DNA of 18,909 nucleotides from Candidatus Hydrogenedentota bacterium. GTDB taxonomy: Bacteria; Hydrogenedentota; Hydrogenedentia; Hydrogenedentiales; CAITNO01. The notes under the pieces are model-generated. The model worked only from the letters and a program-made list of their open reading frames with translations. It did no database searches and had not been told where the DNA came from. The stretch lies in NCBI GenBank assembly GCA_903922535.1, contig CAIXUF010000362.1:1-18909 (forward strand). The letters run 5' to 3'. Below, piece after piece: positions 7,387 to 15,699 of this stretch. The translations under genes were made by a program, and so were the position numbers. Position 1 is the first letter of the stretch; the number at the start of each line of letters is the position of its first letter.

Positions 7387-9090
7387 TCAGTCGTCACTCC
7401 CGGCGTAGCAGAGTGCGTCCTCACCGATGATTTCATAGCGGTAGCCCTGCTCCGTGAGGAAGAGTTGCCGTTTCACGCCGTAGTCCTGGTCGCAGGTGTC
7501 GCGCGTGACCAGCGAGTAGAACCGGGCAATCGTGTTCGCATCCGCCTTGGGGCGCAGGATGCGGCCAAGCCGCTGCGCCTCCTCCTGCCGCGATCCGAAG
7601 GTGCCGGACACCTGTATCGCCACGTTCGCGTCGGGCAGGTCGATGGCGAAGTTCGCCACCTTGGACACGATCAGCAGCTTGATCTCGCCCGTGCGAAACG
7701 CCTTGTACAGCACCTCGCGCTCGCGCACCGGCGTGCTGCCCGTGATGATCGGCGCCTTGAAATGCTTCTGCAGGACTTTCAACTGGTCGAGAAACTGGCC
7801 GATGATCAGGACGTTGTCGTCCGCGTGGCGCTTGACCAGAAGATCGCACAGCCGCAGTTTCGACGGGTTGGTCGATGCGATGCGGAACTTGTTGCGCTTG
7901 GGTGCGACCGCGTACTGGTAGCGGCAGTCTTCGGGCAGCCGCACGCGAATCTCGGTGCACAGCGCCTGGGCGATCCAGCCCTGCTTTTCCAGCACCTTCC
8001 AGGGCACGTCGTACTTCTTCGGGCCGATAAGGCTAAACACGTCCTCCTCGCGCCCATCCTCGCGCACCAGCGTGGCCGTGAGCCCCAGCCGGCGGCGTGC
8101 CTGCAATGACGCCGTCGCCCGGAAGACCGGCGCGGGCAGCAGGTGCACCTCGTCGTAGACGATCAGGCCCCAGTTGCCCTCGTCGAAAATGGAGAAATGG
8201 ATGAACGGGCTGTCCTTGGTCTTGCGGTAGGTCAGCACCTGGTAGGTGGCGATGGTCACCGGCCGGATGTTCTTCGTGTCACCGCTGTACTCGCCAATCT
8301 CGTCCTCGCGCAACGTCGTCTTGTCGACCAGTTCGGCCTTCCACTGGCGCAGCGCCACCGTGTTTGTGGTGAGAATCAGCGTCTGCGTCTGCGTGGCGGC
8401 CATCGCGCCAATCGCCACCACCGTCTTGCCCGCGCCGCAGGGCAGCACAACCACCCCGCTTCCGCCCCGGTTCGAGCCGCCCGCGTAGAACGCGTCCACC
8501 GACTCGTGCTGGTACTTGCGCAGGCCGAAAGGACGCCCCGACAGGCATTCCTCGCGAAGCTTCACCTCCAGGGGCGCGCCCTGCACATAGCCCGCAAGGT
8601 CCTCCACCGGAAAGCCGATCTTAACCAGCGCGCACTTGACGTTGCCCCGCTCTTCGGGCTTGATGAAAATGCGCTTGCCGTCGGGCGACCCAAGAATGTA
8701 GGGTTGCAGCAGTTTCTGGTGCAGCAGTTCAATGATCAGCATTGTGTCGTCGGACTCAATAACCAGCCGCCCGTCCACGCCCCGGTACAGCTTGAGCCGG
8801 CCGTACCGCGCCACCGTGTCCCGCACCTCGGTGTAGATGTTCTGCGGGATCTCGTACTTGCTGTATTTCTCCAGGCCCTCGATGATCTCCGCTGCCGTCA
8901 TCCCCGTCGCCGCGGCGTTCCACAGCGAAAGTGCCGTCAGCCGGTAGGTGTGGATATGCTCGGGCGACTTGACAAGCTCCGCAAACCCCGCAAGACAGTC
9001 CCGCGCATCCTCGAAAGCCGGGCCGTCCGTTTCAAGCAGGATGCTCCGGTCACTCTGGATGATTACTGGCTTGGTGTCAAGAGGAGTCAT
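7387..9090 (-). CDS. xpb: Bacterial XPB/Rad25-family DNA helicase
   Basis: This is a superfamily 2 helicase of the XPB/ERCC3 type, which opens DNA during repair and, in eukaryotes, during transcription start. The chosen ATG at 9090 gives 567 residues. The frame stays open to 9240, but family N-termini begin near the IIQSDRSILLE stretch. Residues 1-165 are the XPB N-terminal domain (FAELVKSPEHIHTYRLT). Then come PCGAGKT (217-223, Walker A), YDEVH (312-316, DEVH box), LTAT (337-340), the XPB-specific RED motif R343-E344-D345, GSTPVRERE and the second RecA lobe, and QRLGRILRP (506-514, motif VI). All ATPase residues look intact. The C-terminus RQLFLTEQGYRYEI is typical of bacterial members. No archaeal-type Bax1 nuclease gene is adjacent. 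addBA lies 246 bp downstream on the same strand. Confidence 0.95.
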   Translation of the reverse strand: MTPLDTKPVIIQSDRSILLETDGPAFEDARDCLAGFAELVKSPEHIHTYRLTALSLWNAAATGMTAAEIIEGLEKYSKYEIPQNIYTEVRDTVARYGRLKLYRGVDGRLVIESDDTMLIIELLHQKLLQPYILGSPDGKRIFIKPEERGNVKCALVKIGFPVEDLAGYVQGAPLEVKLREECLSGRPFGLRKYQHESVDAFYAGGSNRGGSGVVVLPCGAGKTVVAIGAMAATQTQTLILTTNTVALRQWKAELVDKTTLREDEIGEYSGDTKNIRPVTIATYQVLTYRKTKDSPFIHFSIFDEGNWGLIVYDEVHLLPAPVFRATASLQARRRLGLTATLVREDGREEDVFSLIGPKKYDVPWKVLEKQGWIAQALCTEIRVRLPEDCRYQYAVAPKRNKFRIASTNPSKLRLCDLLVKRHADDNVLIIGQFLDQLKVLQKHFKAPIITGSTPVREREVLYKAFRTGEIKLLIVSKVANFAIDLPDANVAIQVSGTFGSRQEEAQRLGRILRPKADANTIARFYSLVTRDTCDQDYGVKRQLFLTEQGYRYEIIGEDALCYAGSDD

Positions 9091-9098
9091 AGGAAACG

Positions 9099-9107
9099 AG
9101 TGTAGCA
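9099..9107 (-). promoter_or_regulatory. Candidate extended -10 promoter for xpb
   Basis: On the minus strand TGC-TACACT (complement of 9099-9107) lies 8 nt before the chosen ATG of xpb. It matches the extended -10 pattern TGnTAnnnT. No good -35 hexamer and no Shine-Dalgarno sequence are visible. If used, transcription would begin about 2 nt before the ATG, giving a nearly leaderless message. This spacing also supports the 9090 start over the longer frame. Confidence 0.35.
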
Positions 9108-9282
9108 AAAAGCCCCACCGGCGCGCGAACCCCAAACCTGTCTTATTCCGGCAGGAACCGAGCTGTCCGCCGCGCTGCCGACGCCAGTCCGTGCCGCGAG
9201 GCCGACCTCCGATAAAGCTGTTATTGGGGGGAAATGTCACCTCGTTCCACAGGAGATCGCAAATTCCCTTAAAATAAGCTTA

Positions 9283-9311
9283 TTGCGAAAATATAGGGCC
9301 TGTGCTAGACT
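9283..9311 (+). promoter_or_regulatory. Candidate sigma70-type promoter for the pseudopilin gene
   Basis: TTGCGA (9283-9288), a 17-bp spacer, then TAGACT (9306-9311), with TG at 9303-9304 giving an extended -10 (TGCTAGACT). Each hexamer matches 4 of 6 consensus bases and the spacing is ideal. The predicted start near 9318 leaves a leader of about 115 nt before the ATG at 9432. AAAGGA (9418-9423) serves as the ribosome binding site. Confidence 0.45.
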
Positions 9312-9431
9312 TATTCTTACGTACGGGCTTTGTTTGGTTGATGGCAGATGCGCTCGTTGTGGAGCAACCCAGCAAAGGCCGGAAACGGTTCGATTAGGTC
9401 TATTTAAACATTCATCGAAAGGAAACATCCC

Positions 9432-10451
<1,020 letters not shown>

Positions 10452-10472
10452 TTTCGCGCGCCTTCGCTCCCC

Positions 10473-10515
10473 CCGGGAGGGTTTCCTGACGGAAACCCTC
10501 CCGGTTTCCCTTTTT
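10473..10515 (+). terminator. Rho-independent terminator after the pseudopilin gene
   Basis: CCGGGAGGGTTTCC (10473-10486) and GGAAACCCTCCCGG (10491-10504) form a perfect 14-bp stem with a TGAC tetraloop, followed by TTTCCCTTTTT. It begins 21 nt after the pseudopilin stop codon. Confidence 0.93.
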
Positions 10516-10703
10516 CGGGCGGGATGTTCCGCTGGCAAATTGCCCGGTGGATGCCACACAATACGCTCCGGTCATGTGGAACGCCCCCCCCGTATGCCGA
10601 CTTGCCGCTGCCGTCGGGATTGTCAGAGTACGGCGCCGACAGCCTGTGCGCGGGAAAGTCCGCCGGGGAACGGCTCACCCGCATATGTTGGCAGGAGGAC
10701 TTC

Positions 10704-11987
10704 ATGGAATCGTCATTGATGATGCGCGCCACGAGCATGGCCGGTCTGGCTGCGCTGGTCACGGTTGCCTGGTGCCTTTCGGAAAACCGCCGCCTCATGC
10801 CGTGGCGGCTTGTGTTCTGGGGCGTGGCGCTCCAGTTTGCGTTCGGCGTCATCGTGCTGCGCACCGCCGCGGGCCATGCCTTCTTCGACGGTGTGCGGGC
10901 CGCGTTCGATTTGCTCACTGCGGCGAGCACGGCGGGCGCCGAGTTTGTCTTTGGCAACCTCACCCGGTTCTTCCTCATCCAGGGTGTGGTCGCCCCCGGG
11001 GCGGACGGACAAATGGCCGCGCAGGCGGCCTATCCCGTCAGCGCGGTGGTCGCGTTCAACGTGCTCCCCACAATCATCCTCGTGGCCGGTGTCGCGGGCA
11101 TCCTGACCCATCTCGGGGTCGTGCAGGCCGTCATCCGCGCCATCGCCTGGGTCATGCAGCGCACGCTCAAAACTTCGGGCGCCGAAACCTTCGCCGCCGC
11201 CCTCCAAATCTTCACCGGCATTGAGTCGGCAGCCGCCTACGGCGAGTACATGAAGAAAATGACCCGGTCCGAGTTGTTCGTGGTCGAGGTGTCCTTCCTC
11301 GCCTCCATCGCTGCCAGCGTCATGGTCGCCTACGCCAGCTTCGGCGCCGAGCCGGGCCACCTGCTCGCCGCGTCCTTCATGAGCGCGCCCGCCGCCATCG
11401 CGATCGCCAAGATCATGATCCCCGAGACGGGGCTTCCCGAGACGTCCTCGGCCGCGCACCGCTTCGAGATCCCCATCGAGAGCGAGAACATCTTCGACGC
11501 CGCCGCCCGCGGCGCCAGCACCGGCCTGACCATGGCGCTCAACGTCGGCGCAATGCTGATCGTCTTCATCGGCCTCATCCACCTGGTGGACATGGGCACG
11601 GTGAAACTGTGCGGCCTGCATGTGAACGTGATTCTCGGCTGGCTGTTCCGGCCCTTCGCCATGCTCATGGGCGTCACCATGGCCGACGTGCCCCGCGTCG
11701 GCGAACTGCTGGCCACCAAGACCGTGTTCAACGAGTTCATCGCCTACCAGAACATGCAGCCCATGATAGAGCAGCACCTCATCAGCCCGCGTTCCGCCGC
11801 CATCGCCACCTACGCCCTGTGCGGCTTTTCCAATCCCGGCAGCGTCGGCATCATGATCGGCGGACTCTCCTGCCTCGCGCCCGATCGCCGCGGCGAGATC
11901 GCCGCCATGAGCATGCGCGCACTCGCCGCCGGAACCCTTGCCACCTTCATGATGGCCTGCGTTGCGGGTGTGCTGACGGTGGAATAG
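10704..11987 (+). CDS. Concentrative nucleoside transporter (CNT/NupC) family membrane protein
   Basis: This is a 427-residue inner-membrane symporter of the CNT family, which imports nucleosides with Na+ or H+. The frame is open back to 10524, but the ATG at 10704 with AGGAGG (10693-10698, 5-nt gap) is the clear start. It opens a hydrophobic N-terminus of normal family length. Family signatures are MTRSELFVVEVSFLASIA, SFMSAPAAIAIAKIMIPE, KTVFNEFIAY (E344) and ALCGFSNPGSVGI (N377, S380). These match substrate- and ion-binding parts of HP2/TM7-8 in characterised CNTs. At the HP1 motif, usually G-Q-T-E-A-P, it reads T171-G-I-E174-S-A, so the nucleobase-contacting Gln and Thr are absent while the Glu stays. 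Substrate may therefore differ from ordinary nucleosides, and no nup symbol is given. No promoter was recognised in the 250 bp upstream; GGCAAATTGCC at 10534-10544 is a small palindrome of unknown meaning. Confidence 0.87.
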   Translation: MESSLMMRATSMAGLAALVTVAWCLSENRRLMPWRLVFWGVALQFAFGVIVLRTAAGHAFFDGVRAAFDLLTAASTAGAEFVFGNLTRFFLIQGVVAPGADGQMAAQAAYPVSAVVAFNVLPTIILVAGVAGILTHLGVVQAVIRAIAWVMQRTLKTSGAETFAAALQIFTGIESAAAYGEYMKKMTRSELFVVEVSFLASIAASVMVAYASFGAEPGHLLAASFMSAPAAIAIAKIMIPETGLPETSSAAHRFEIPIESENIFDAAARGASTGLTMALNVGAMLIVFIGLIHLVDMGTVKLCGLHVNVILGWLFRPFAMLMGVTMADVPRVGELLATKTVFNEFIAYQNMQPMIEQHLISPRSAAIATYALCGFSNPGSVGIMIGGLSCLAPDRRGEIAAMSMRALAAGTLATFMMACVAGVLTVE

Positions 11988-12100
11988 GGTCTAGGGTCTT
12001 GGGGCTGGGGTCTAGTGAGGCGGAGGGCGAGGTGTGAAAAGTTTAGTGAAGAAGCCGGCCTTCGGCCTTTGTTCTCACTAGACCCCAGACCCAAGACCCT
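11988..12100. repeat. Long imperfect inverted repeat (GGGTCT element) abutting the transporter stop codon
   Basis: The arms at 11993-12019 and 12074-12100 pair over 27 bp with one mismatch and enclose a 54-nt loop. The loop contains a small GGCC-TTC-GGCC hairpin (12057-12067). The left end shows the direct unit TAGGGTC twice (11985-11998), and the first copy supplies the TAG stop codon of the transporter. No reading frame of note lies inside. It may act as a transcription barrier or be a MITE-like or REP-like mobile repeat. No terminal duplication could be made out. Confidence 0.8.
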
Positions 12101-12110
12101 CACGTCTCCT

Positions 12111-12139
12111 TTGCGCCGCCTCCGCGATTGGTGTACAGT
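12111..12139 (+). promoter_or_regulatory. Candidate promoter for the nfeD-floA operon, possibly leaderless
   Basis: TTGCGC (12111-12116), a 17-bp spacer and TACAGT (12134-12139) lie so that the predicted +1 falls on the A of the ATG at 12146. No Shine-Dalgarno sequence exists upstream of that ATG. A TAnnnT box 6 nt before the start codon is the known signature of leaderless bacterial genes. The -35 resembles the TTGCGA proposed for the pseudopilin promoter. Confidence 0.45.
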
Positions 12140-12145
12140 TATTGC

Positions 12146-13813
12146 ATGAGAGGAAAGCGGGTGTTCATAGGCCTCGCCGCGTTGCTGGCGGCCCTGGTGT
12201 CAGGATCGGCCAATACGGGCGCGGCGGAGGATTCCTCCCAAGCGGCCACACCGTCCGCCGCGGGCGGATTCGTCCTGGTATGTCCCATTGACCGCGAAAT
12301 TGACGACGGACTCGCGGTGATGGTCAGACGCGCCATAGAGCGCGACTCCCAGGGTGCCGCCGCCGTGGTCCTGGTCATCGACACTTTCGGCGGCCGGGTC
12401 GATTCGGCCATCGAAATCACCGAATCGGTCGGACGCGCCGGGTGCCCGAGCATTGCCTACATCAAGGGGCGCGGCGCCATTTCGGCCGGCGCGCTCATCA
12501 GCTATTCCTGCAAGAGAATCCTCATGGCCCCCGGCACCAACATCGGCGCATCCACGCCCTACATGCCCGTTGCCGACGTCGCCGCGCAGGTGTCCGAAAA
12601 ATCCATGTCGTTCCTGCGGGCGCGCTACCGCACACTGGGCGAGTTGAACGGCCACAACACGCTGCTGGGCGAGGCGATGGTTGATCCGTCCATCGAACTC
12701 TACGGCTGGCCCAATCCGGAAGGCGGATGGACCATCGTCAAGTCTGGAGAGACCGCGCCCGCCGCCGAAACCACGCCTTCGCCCGAAACGCCGCAGCATC
12801 CCGTGGACACGATTTTCAGCGCCCTGGGTGCGGGTTCCGACCCGTCCGTCGCGCCGGTGCGCGAGGCGGTCAAGCAAATCGTCGGCACCGGAGGCACCGC
12901 GGCAGCGCCGCCTGCCGTGCCCGGCAATACTGCCAAGACGCCGGTCACGGAACCGCCGCCCAACGCGACCCTGGTTTGCGCGGCGGGCAAACTCCTCACG
13001 CTGACCACCGGCGAGGCGCTCCAATACGGCCTGGCAGAAGCCCAGGCCGCCACGCTGGACGAGGCACTGGCCAAGGCCGGTCTGCCGCAGTTGCGGCAGG
13101 TGCATGTGAAGATGCGCTGGGACGAGTCGCTGTTTGCCTTTCTCACCATGCCGCTCATTTCCGGGCTGCTGCTGATGTGCGGCGTCGGCTGCATTTACCT
13201 CGAAATGAAAGCGCCCGGCATGGGCTGGGCCATCGTGGTCGGTGCGGCCTGTCTGGCCCTCTTCTTTGGTGCCCGCCTGGTGGTGGGCATGGCCGACTGG
13301 ATTGACATCGCGCTGGTCCTCGCGGGGCTTGGCCTTGTCGCGGCGGAGATATTCGTGTTCCCAACGCTCGGGGCTTTGGGCGGCGCGGGTGTCTTGTGCC
13401 TGCTGGCGGGATTCTACCTTTCCCTGACGCGGGTTGTCGTGCCCACCTACGACTGGGATTTCGCGCGCCTGAATGATGCGGCGGTGACGCTGACCATAGC
13501 CACGGCGGCCTTTTGCATCTTCGCGGTGCTCACCTGGAAACTCTTCCCCCGAACCCCGATGGGGAGGGCACTCATCCAATCCCACACCCAGCAGGCCTCG
13601 GCGGGGTATACTGTGCAGACCTCCGAGGACCGCGCGCTCGCCATCGGCCGACGCGGGCTGTCCGCGTCAATGCTGCGGCCCGCCGGACGCGGACGCTTCG
13701 ACGGGGTGGCCTATGACGTGGTGACCCAGGGTGAATTCATCGAACCGGACCGGGCCATCGAGATTATCGAGGCCGAAGGCAACCGCTACGTGGTCCGCGA
13801 GACGGGAGACTGA
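12146..13813 (+). CDS. nfeD: Long NfeD family protein: ClpP-class serine protease plus membrane and OB-fold domains
   Basis: This is a membrane-bound NfeD1b-type protein of 555 residues. It has a signal peptide (1 to about 26, MRGKR then a hydrophobic core), then a ClpP/crotonase-like protease domain (about 42-185). In that domain VVLVIDTFGGRVDSA, GAISAGALI (candidate nucleophile S113), MAPGTNIGAS and K152 in SEKSMSFLRARY match the Ser-Lys dyad layout of NfeD proteases. About 75 residues of Pro/Ala/Thr-rich linker follow, then LLTLTTGEALQYGLAEA, several membrane segments (LFAFLTMPLISGLLLM, WIDIALVLAGLGLVAAE and others) and a C-terminal OB-fold (about 480-550, GRRGLSASMLRPAGRGRF). The family cleaves membrane-associated substrates such as stomatin or flotillin partners, and floA lies downstream. 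A TTG or GTG 15-18 nt upstream could also start it, but ATG fits the signal peptide. The stop is one base before the next ATG. Confidence 0.92.
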   Translation: MRGKRVFIGLAALLAALVSGSANTGAAEDSSQAATPSAAGGFVLVCPIDREIDDGLAVMVRRAIERDSQGAAAVVLVIDTFGGRVDSAIEITESVGRAGCPSIAYIKGRGAISAGALISYSCKRILMAPGTNIGASTPYMPVADVAAQVSEKSMSFLRARYRTLGELNGHNTLLGEAMVDPSIELYGWPNPEGGWTIVKSGETAPAAETTPSPETPQHPVDTIFSALGAGSDPSVAPVREAVKQIVGTGGTAAAPPAVPGNTAKTPVTEPPPNATLVCAAGKLLTLTTGEALQYGLAEAQAATLDEALAKAGLPQLRQVHVKMRWDESLFAFLTMPLISGLLLMCGVGCIYLEMKAPGMGWAIVVGAACLALFFGARLVVGMADWIDIALVLAGLGLVAAEIFVFPTLGALGGAGVLCLLAGFYLSLTRVVVPTYDWDFARLNDAAVTLTIATAAFCIFAVLTWKLFPRTPMGRALIQSHTQQASAGYTVQTSEDRALAIGRRGLSASMLRPAGRGRFDGVAYDVVTQGEFIEPDRAIEIIEAEGNRYVVRETGD

Positions 13814-13814
13814 C

Positions 13815-14132
13815 ATGGACAACAGTAACAGCGTCGACAAGCGCAGCGCGCTGCTGCACATGCTGCGACAACTGCTCAAGGAGATGGAGGTTATTTCCTC
13901 CCAGGGTGCGGGCTATTACACCTGCGCGCCCTTCGCGCGCCGCTTCAACCGGCTCCTGGGCCAGACGCGCTCGCTGGGCGACGACAACGGGCTGCTCGCG
14001 ACCTTTGACGATCTGACCGAGGCGGACCCGAAGGACCCGAGCGAAAAATACAAGGTAATGATGGGCATCCGCGTCGAGATATCGCAGTTGATCGCACTGC
14101 TCGAAACAATGGGCATGGAGAAGGGCAAATGA
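13815..14132 (+). CDS. Small helical protein of unknown function within the nfeD-floA operon
   Basis: The 105-residue soluble protein has no signal peptide or membrane segment. Residues 8-30 (KRSALLHMLRQLLKEMEVI) and 80-103 (YKVMMGIRVEISQLIALLETMGM) look like amphipathic helices. Between them is a Gly/Tyr/Pro turn (GAGYYTCAPFARRFNRLL) and a loop rich in Asp and Pro. It starts 1 nt after the nfeD stop (TGA-C-ATG), with GGGAG in the end of nfeD as a ribosome site, and its stop overlaps the next start (ATGA). Translation is therefore coupled on both sides, which argues that it works with the two NfeD proteins. I recognise no named family. A cytoplasmic adaptor or stoichiometric partner of the membrane complex is plausible but inferred. 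An in-frame start further upstream, inside nfeD, is unlikely. Confidence 0.75.
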   Translation: MDNSNSVDKRSALLHMLRQLLKEMEVISSQGAGYYTCAPFARRFNRLLGQTRSLGDDNGLLATFDDLTEADPKDPSEKYKVMMGIRVEISQLIALLETMGMEKGK

Positions 14133-14608
14133 TGGCCTGGGTGATTCTGTTTTTCATTGCGGGCATGGCGCTCGTGCTGGTCGAGTTTCTGCTGCCGAGC
14201 ATGGTGCTGGGCACCGTAGGCGTCGGACTGCTCGTGCTCAGCGCTGTGCTGGGCGTAAAGGCCTACCCCGACTATGCACTGCAGATCATCGCCGGCGAAT
14301 TGATTGGCGCGGGTCTGTCCGTTATTCTGGGATTGGTTGTTTTGACGCGCACCCGCGCGCTGCGCGGGACGCTCACGCAGTCCATGTCGCAGCAGGCCGC
14401 GGACGGCTACGTGAGCGCCAAGTCGGATTTGACCCTCATCGGTCGGGAGGCTGAGGTGGTCACGGCGCTGCGGCCTGCCGGAACAATAAGTGTCGATGGG
14501 CGCCGCATAGACGCCGTGTCGGACGGGGTGTTTATCGAGGAACGCCGGGTCGTGCGCATCCGCGAGGTGTGCGGCAGCCGGGTCGTCGTGGATCCGTTGG
14601 AAAACTGA
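14129..14608 (+). CDS. Short NfeD family protein (membrane segments plus OB-fold)
   Basis: The 159-residue protein has three hydrophobic stretches ([52 protein letters not shown]) followed by a cytoplasmic-type OB-fold (about 100-155: [36 protein letters not shown]). The OB-fold matches the C-terminus of long NfeD proteins, so this is the NfeD1a-like form without a protease domain. Such short forms are typically paired with a flotillin or stomatin, and floA follows 46 bp later. GGAGAAGGG at the end of the preceding gene serves as the ribosome site for the overlapping ATG. Confidence 0.9.
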   Translation: MMAWVILFFIAGMALVLVEFLLPSMVLGTVGVGLLVLSAVLGVKAYPDYALQIIAGELIGAGLSVILGLVVLTRTRALRGTLTQSMSQQAADGYVSAKSDLTLIGREAEVVTALRPAGTISVDGRRIDAVSDGVFIEERRVVRIREVCGSRVVVDPLEN

Positions 14609-14611
14609 AAA

Positions 14612-14640
14612 CCCGCGCCCGCAAGAAACGGGCGCGCGGG
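14612..14640 (+). other. GC-rich hairpin between short nfeD and floA
   Basis: CCCGCGCCCG (14612-14621) pairs with CGGGCGCGCGGG (14629-14640) through a 7-nt loop CAAGAAA, with a 2-nt bulge. No T-run follows; instead the floA ribosome site AAAGGA starts at 14642. It is more likely an RNA stability or processing element, or a partial attenuator that sets floA output, than a full terminator. Confidence 0.5.
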
Positions 14641-14654
14641 GAAAGGAAAAGAAG

Positions 14655-15674
14655 ATGCCTCCAGCACCACTTTTTGCACTGTTGGGGTTGTTTGCCCTGG
14701 TGGGAATCCTGATCTGCGCGGTCGTGGTCCTCACCTACTTCCGCCTGTGGCTGCGCGCGTGGCTGTCCGAGGCCAGTGTCGGCTGGCTGCAGCTTGTCGG
14801 GATGAGCCTGCGCCGGGTGAACCCGTCCGTCATAGTGGATTCGCGCATCATGGCGGTCAAGGCCGGGCTCAACATCTCCACCAACGAGCTGGAAACGCAC
14901 TACCTCGCCGGCGGCAATGTCATGAAGGTCGTGCAGGCGCTCATCGCCGCCAACAAGGCCAACATTGACCTGACCTTCCAACAGGCCACGGCCATCGACC
15001 TGGCCGGGCGCGACGTGCTCGACGCCGTGCGCACCTCCGTGCACCCCAAGGTCATCGACTGCCCCGATCCGACCAAGGGTTCGTCCACCGTCGCGGCCGT
15101 GGCCATGGACGGCATCCAGCTCAAGGCCAAGGCCCGCGTGACCGTGCGCACCAACATCAAGCGGCTCGTTGGCGGCGCGACCGAGGAGACGATCATCGCC
15201 CGCGTCGGCGAGGGCATCGTCACCACCATCGGCTCCTCCCAGTCGCACAAGAAGGTGCTGGAGAACCCCGACTCCATCTCCAAAACCGTGCTTGCCCGCG
15301 GCCTCGACGCCGGCACGGCCTTTGAAATCCTCTCCATCGACATCGCCGACGTGGACGTGGGCGAGAACATCGGCGCCGCGCTGCAAATCAAACAGGCCGA
15401 GGCCGACAAGCAGATCGCCCAGGCCCGCGCCGAGGAGCGCCGCGCCATGGCCCGCGCCCGCGAGGCCGAAATGGTCGCCATGGTCCAGGAAATGCGCGCG
15501 CGCGTGGTCGAGGCCGAGGCAGAGGTGCCCCGCGCCCTGGCTGACGCACTGCGCTCCGGCAACCTGGGTGTCATCGACTATTACCGCATGAAGAACATCA
15601 TGGCCGACACGGGCATGCGCGAGTCCATCGCCAAAGTGGACACCGTGATTCCGCCCGAAGAGACTCCCAAATGA
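14655..15674 (+). CDS. floA: Flotillin-like protein FloA
   Basis: This is a membrane scaffold protein that organises functional membrane microdomains. At 339 residues it is of normal FloA length (about 330). It has one N-terminal membrane hairpin or helix (about 6-29) followed by [42 protein letters not shown], which is highly typical of FloA. The SPFH domain follows ([70 protein letters not shown]). An Ala/Glu/Arg-rich coiled coil covers about 245-300 ([19 protein letters not shown]), and the C-terminal block is [29 protein letters not shown] (14642-14647) sits 7 nt before the ATG. The nfeD genes directly upstream are the usual partners of flotillins. Confidence 0.97.
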   Translation: MPPAPLFALLGLFALVGILICAVVVLTYFRLWLRAWLSEASVGWLQLVGMSLRRVNPSVIVDSRIMAVKAGLNISTNELETHYLAGGNVMKVVQALIAANKANIDLTFQQATAIDLAGRDVLDAVRTSVHPKVIDCPDPTKGSSTVAAVAMDGIQLKAKARVTVRTNIKRLVGGATEETIIARVGEGIVTTIGSSQSHKKVLENPDSISKTVLARGLDAGTAFEILSIDIADVDVGENIGAALQIKQAEADKQIAQARAEERRAMARAREAEMVAMVQEMRARVVEAEAEVPRALADALRSGNLGVIDYYRMKNIMADTGMRESIAKVDTVIPPEETPK

Positions 15675-15699
15675 TTGAACCCCACTGGAGACGCCGGCC

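Larger units (their letters stand above)
9091..9431. other. Divergent intergenic control region
   Basis: These 341 bp separate the divergent xpb and pseudopilin genes. The first 150 bp stay open in the xpb frame but have no family-like content, so they are treated as non-coding. The stretch from about 9260 to 9330 is much richer in A+T than the rest of the window, as expected for a promoter zone. No repeat, RNA gene or further convincing reading frame was seen. Confidence 0.6.

Noticed and set aside
9091..9240. N-terminal extension of XPB by 50 residues
   Set aside because: The added residues are Arg/Gly-rich and unlike the family, and a promoter-like box sits just before the 9090 start.
10534..10544. 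GGCAAATTGCC palindrome as an operator for the transporter
   Set aside because: It is short, single-copy and not near a recognisable promoter; it could be chance.
10602..10648. TTGCCG or TTGTCA as -35 boxes for the transporter
   Set aside because: No acceptable -10 sequence lies 16-18 bp downstream of either.
10524..10703. N-terminal extension of the nucleoside transporter by 60 residues
   Set aside because: It has no ribosome site and starts just after the terminator T-run. AGGAGG before 10704 gives a protein of normal family length.
12200..13585. Open frame of 461 codons opposite nfeD
   Set aside because: Its composition is dominated by Gly, Arg and His, with no domains; it is a shadow of the NfeD coding frame.
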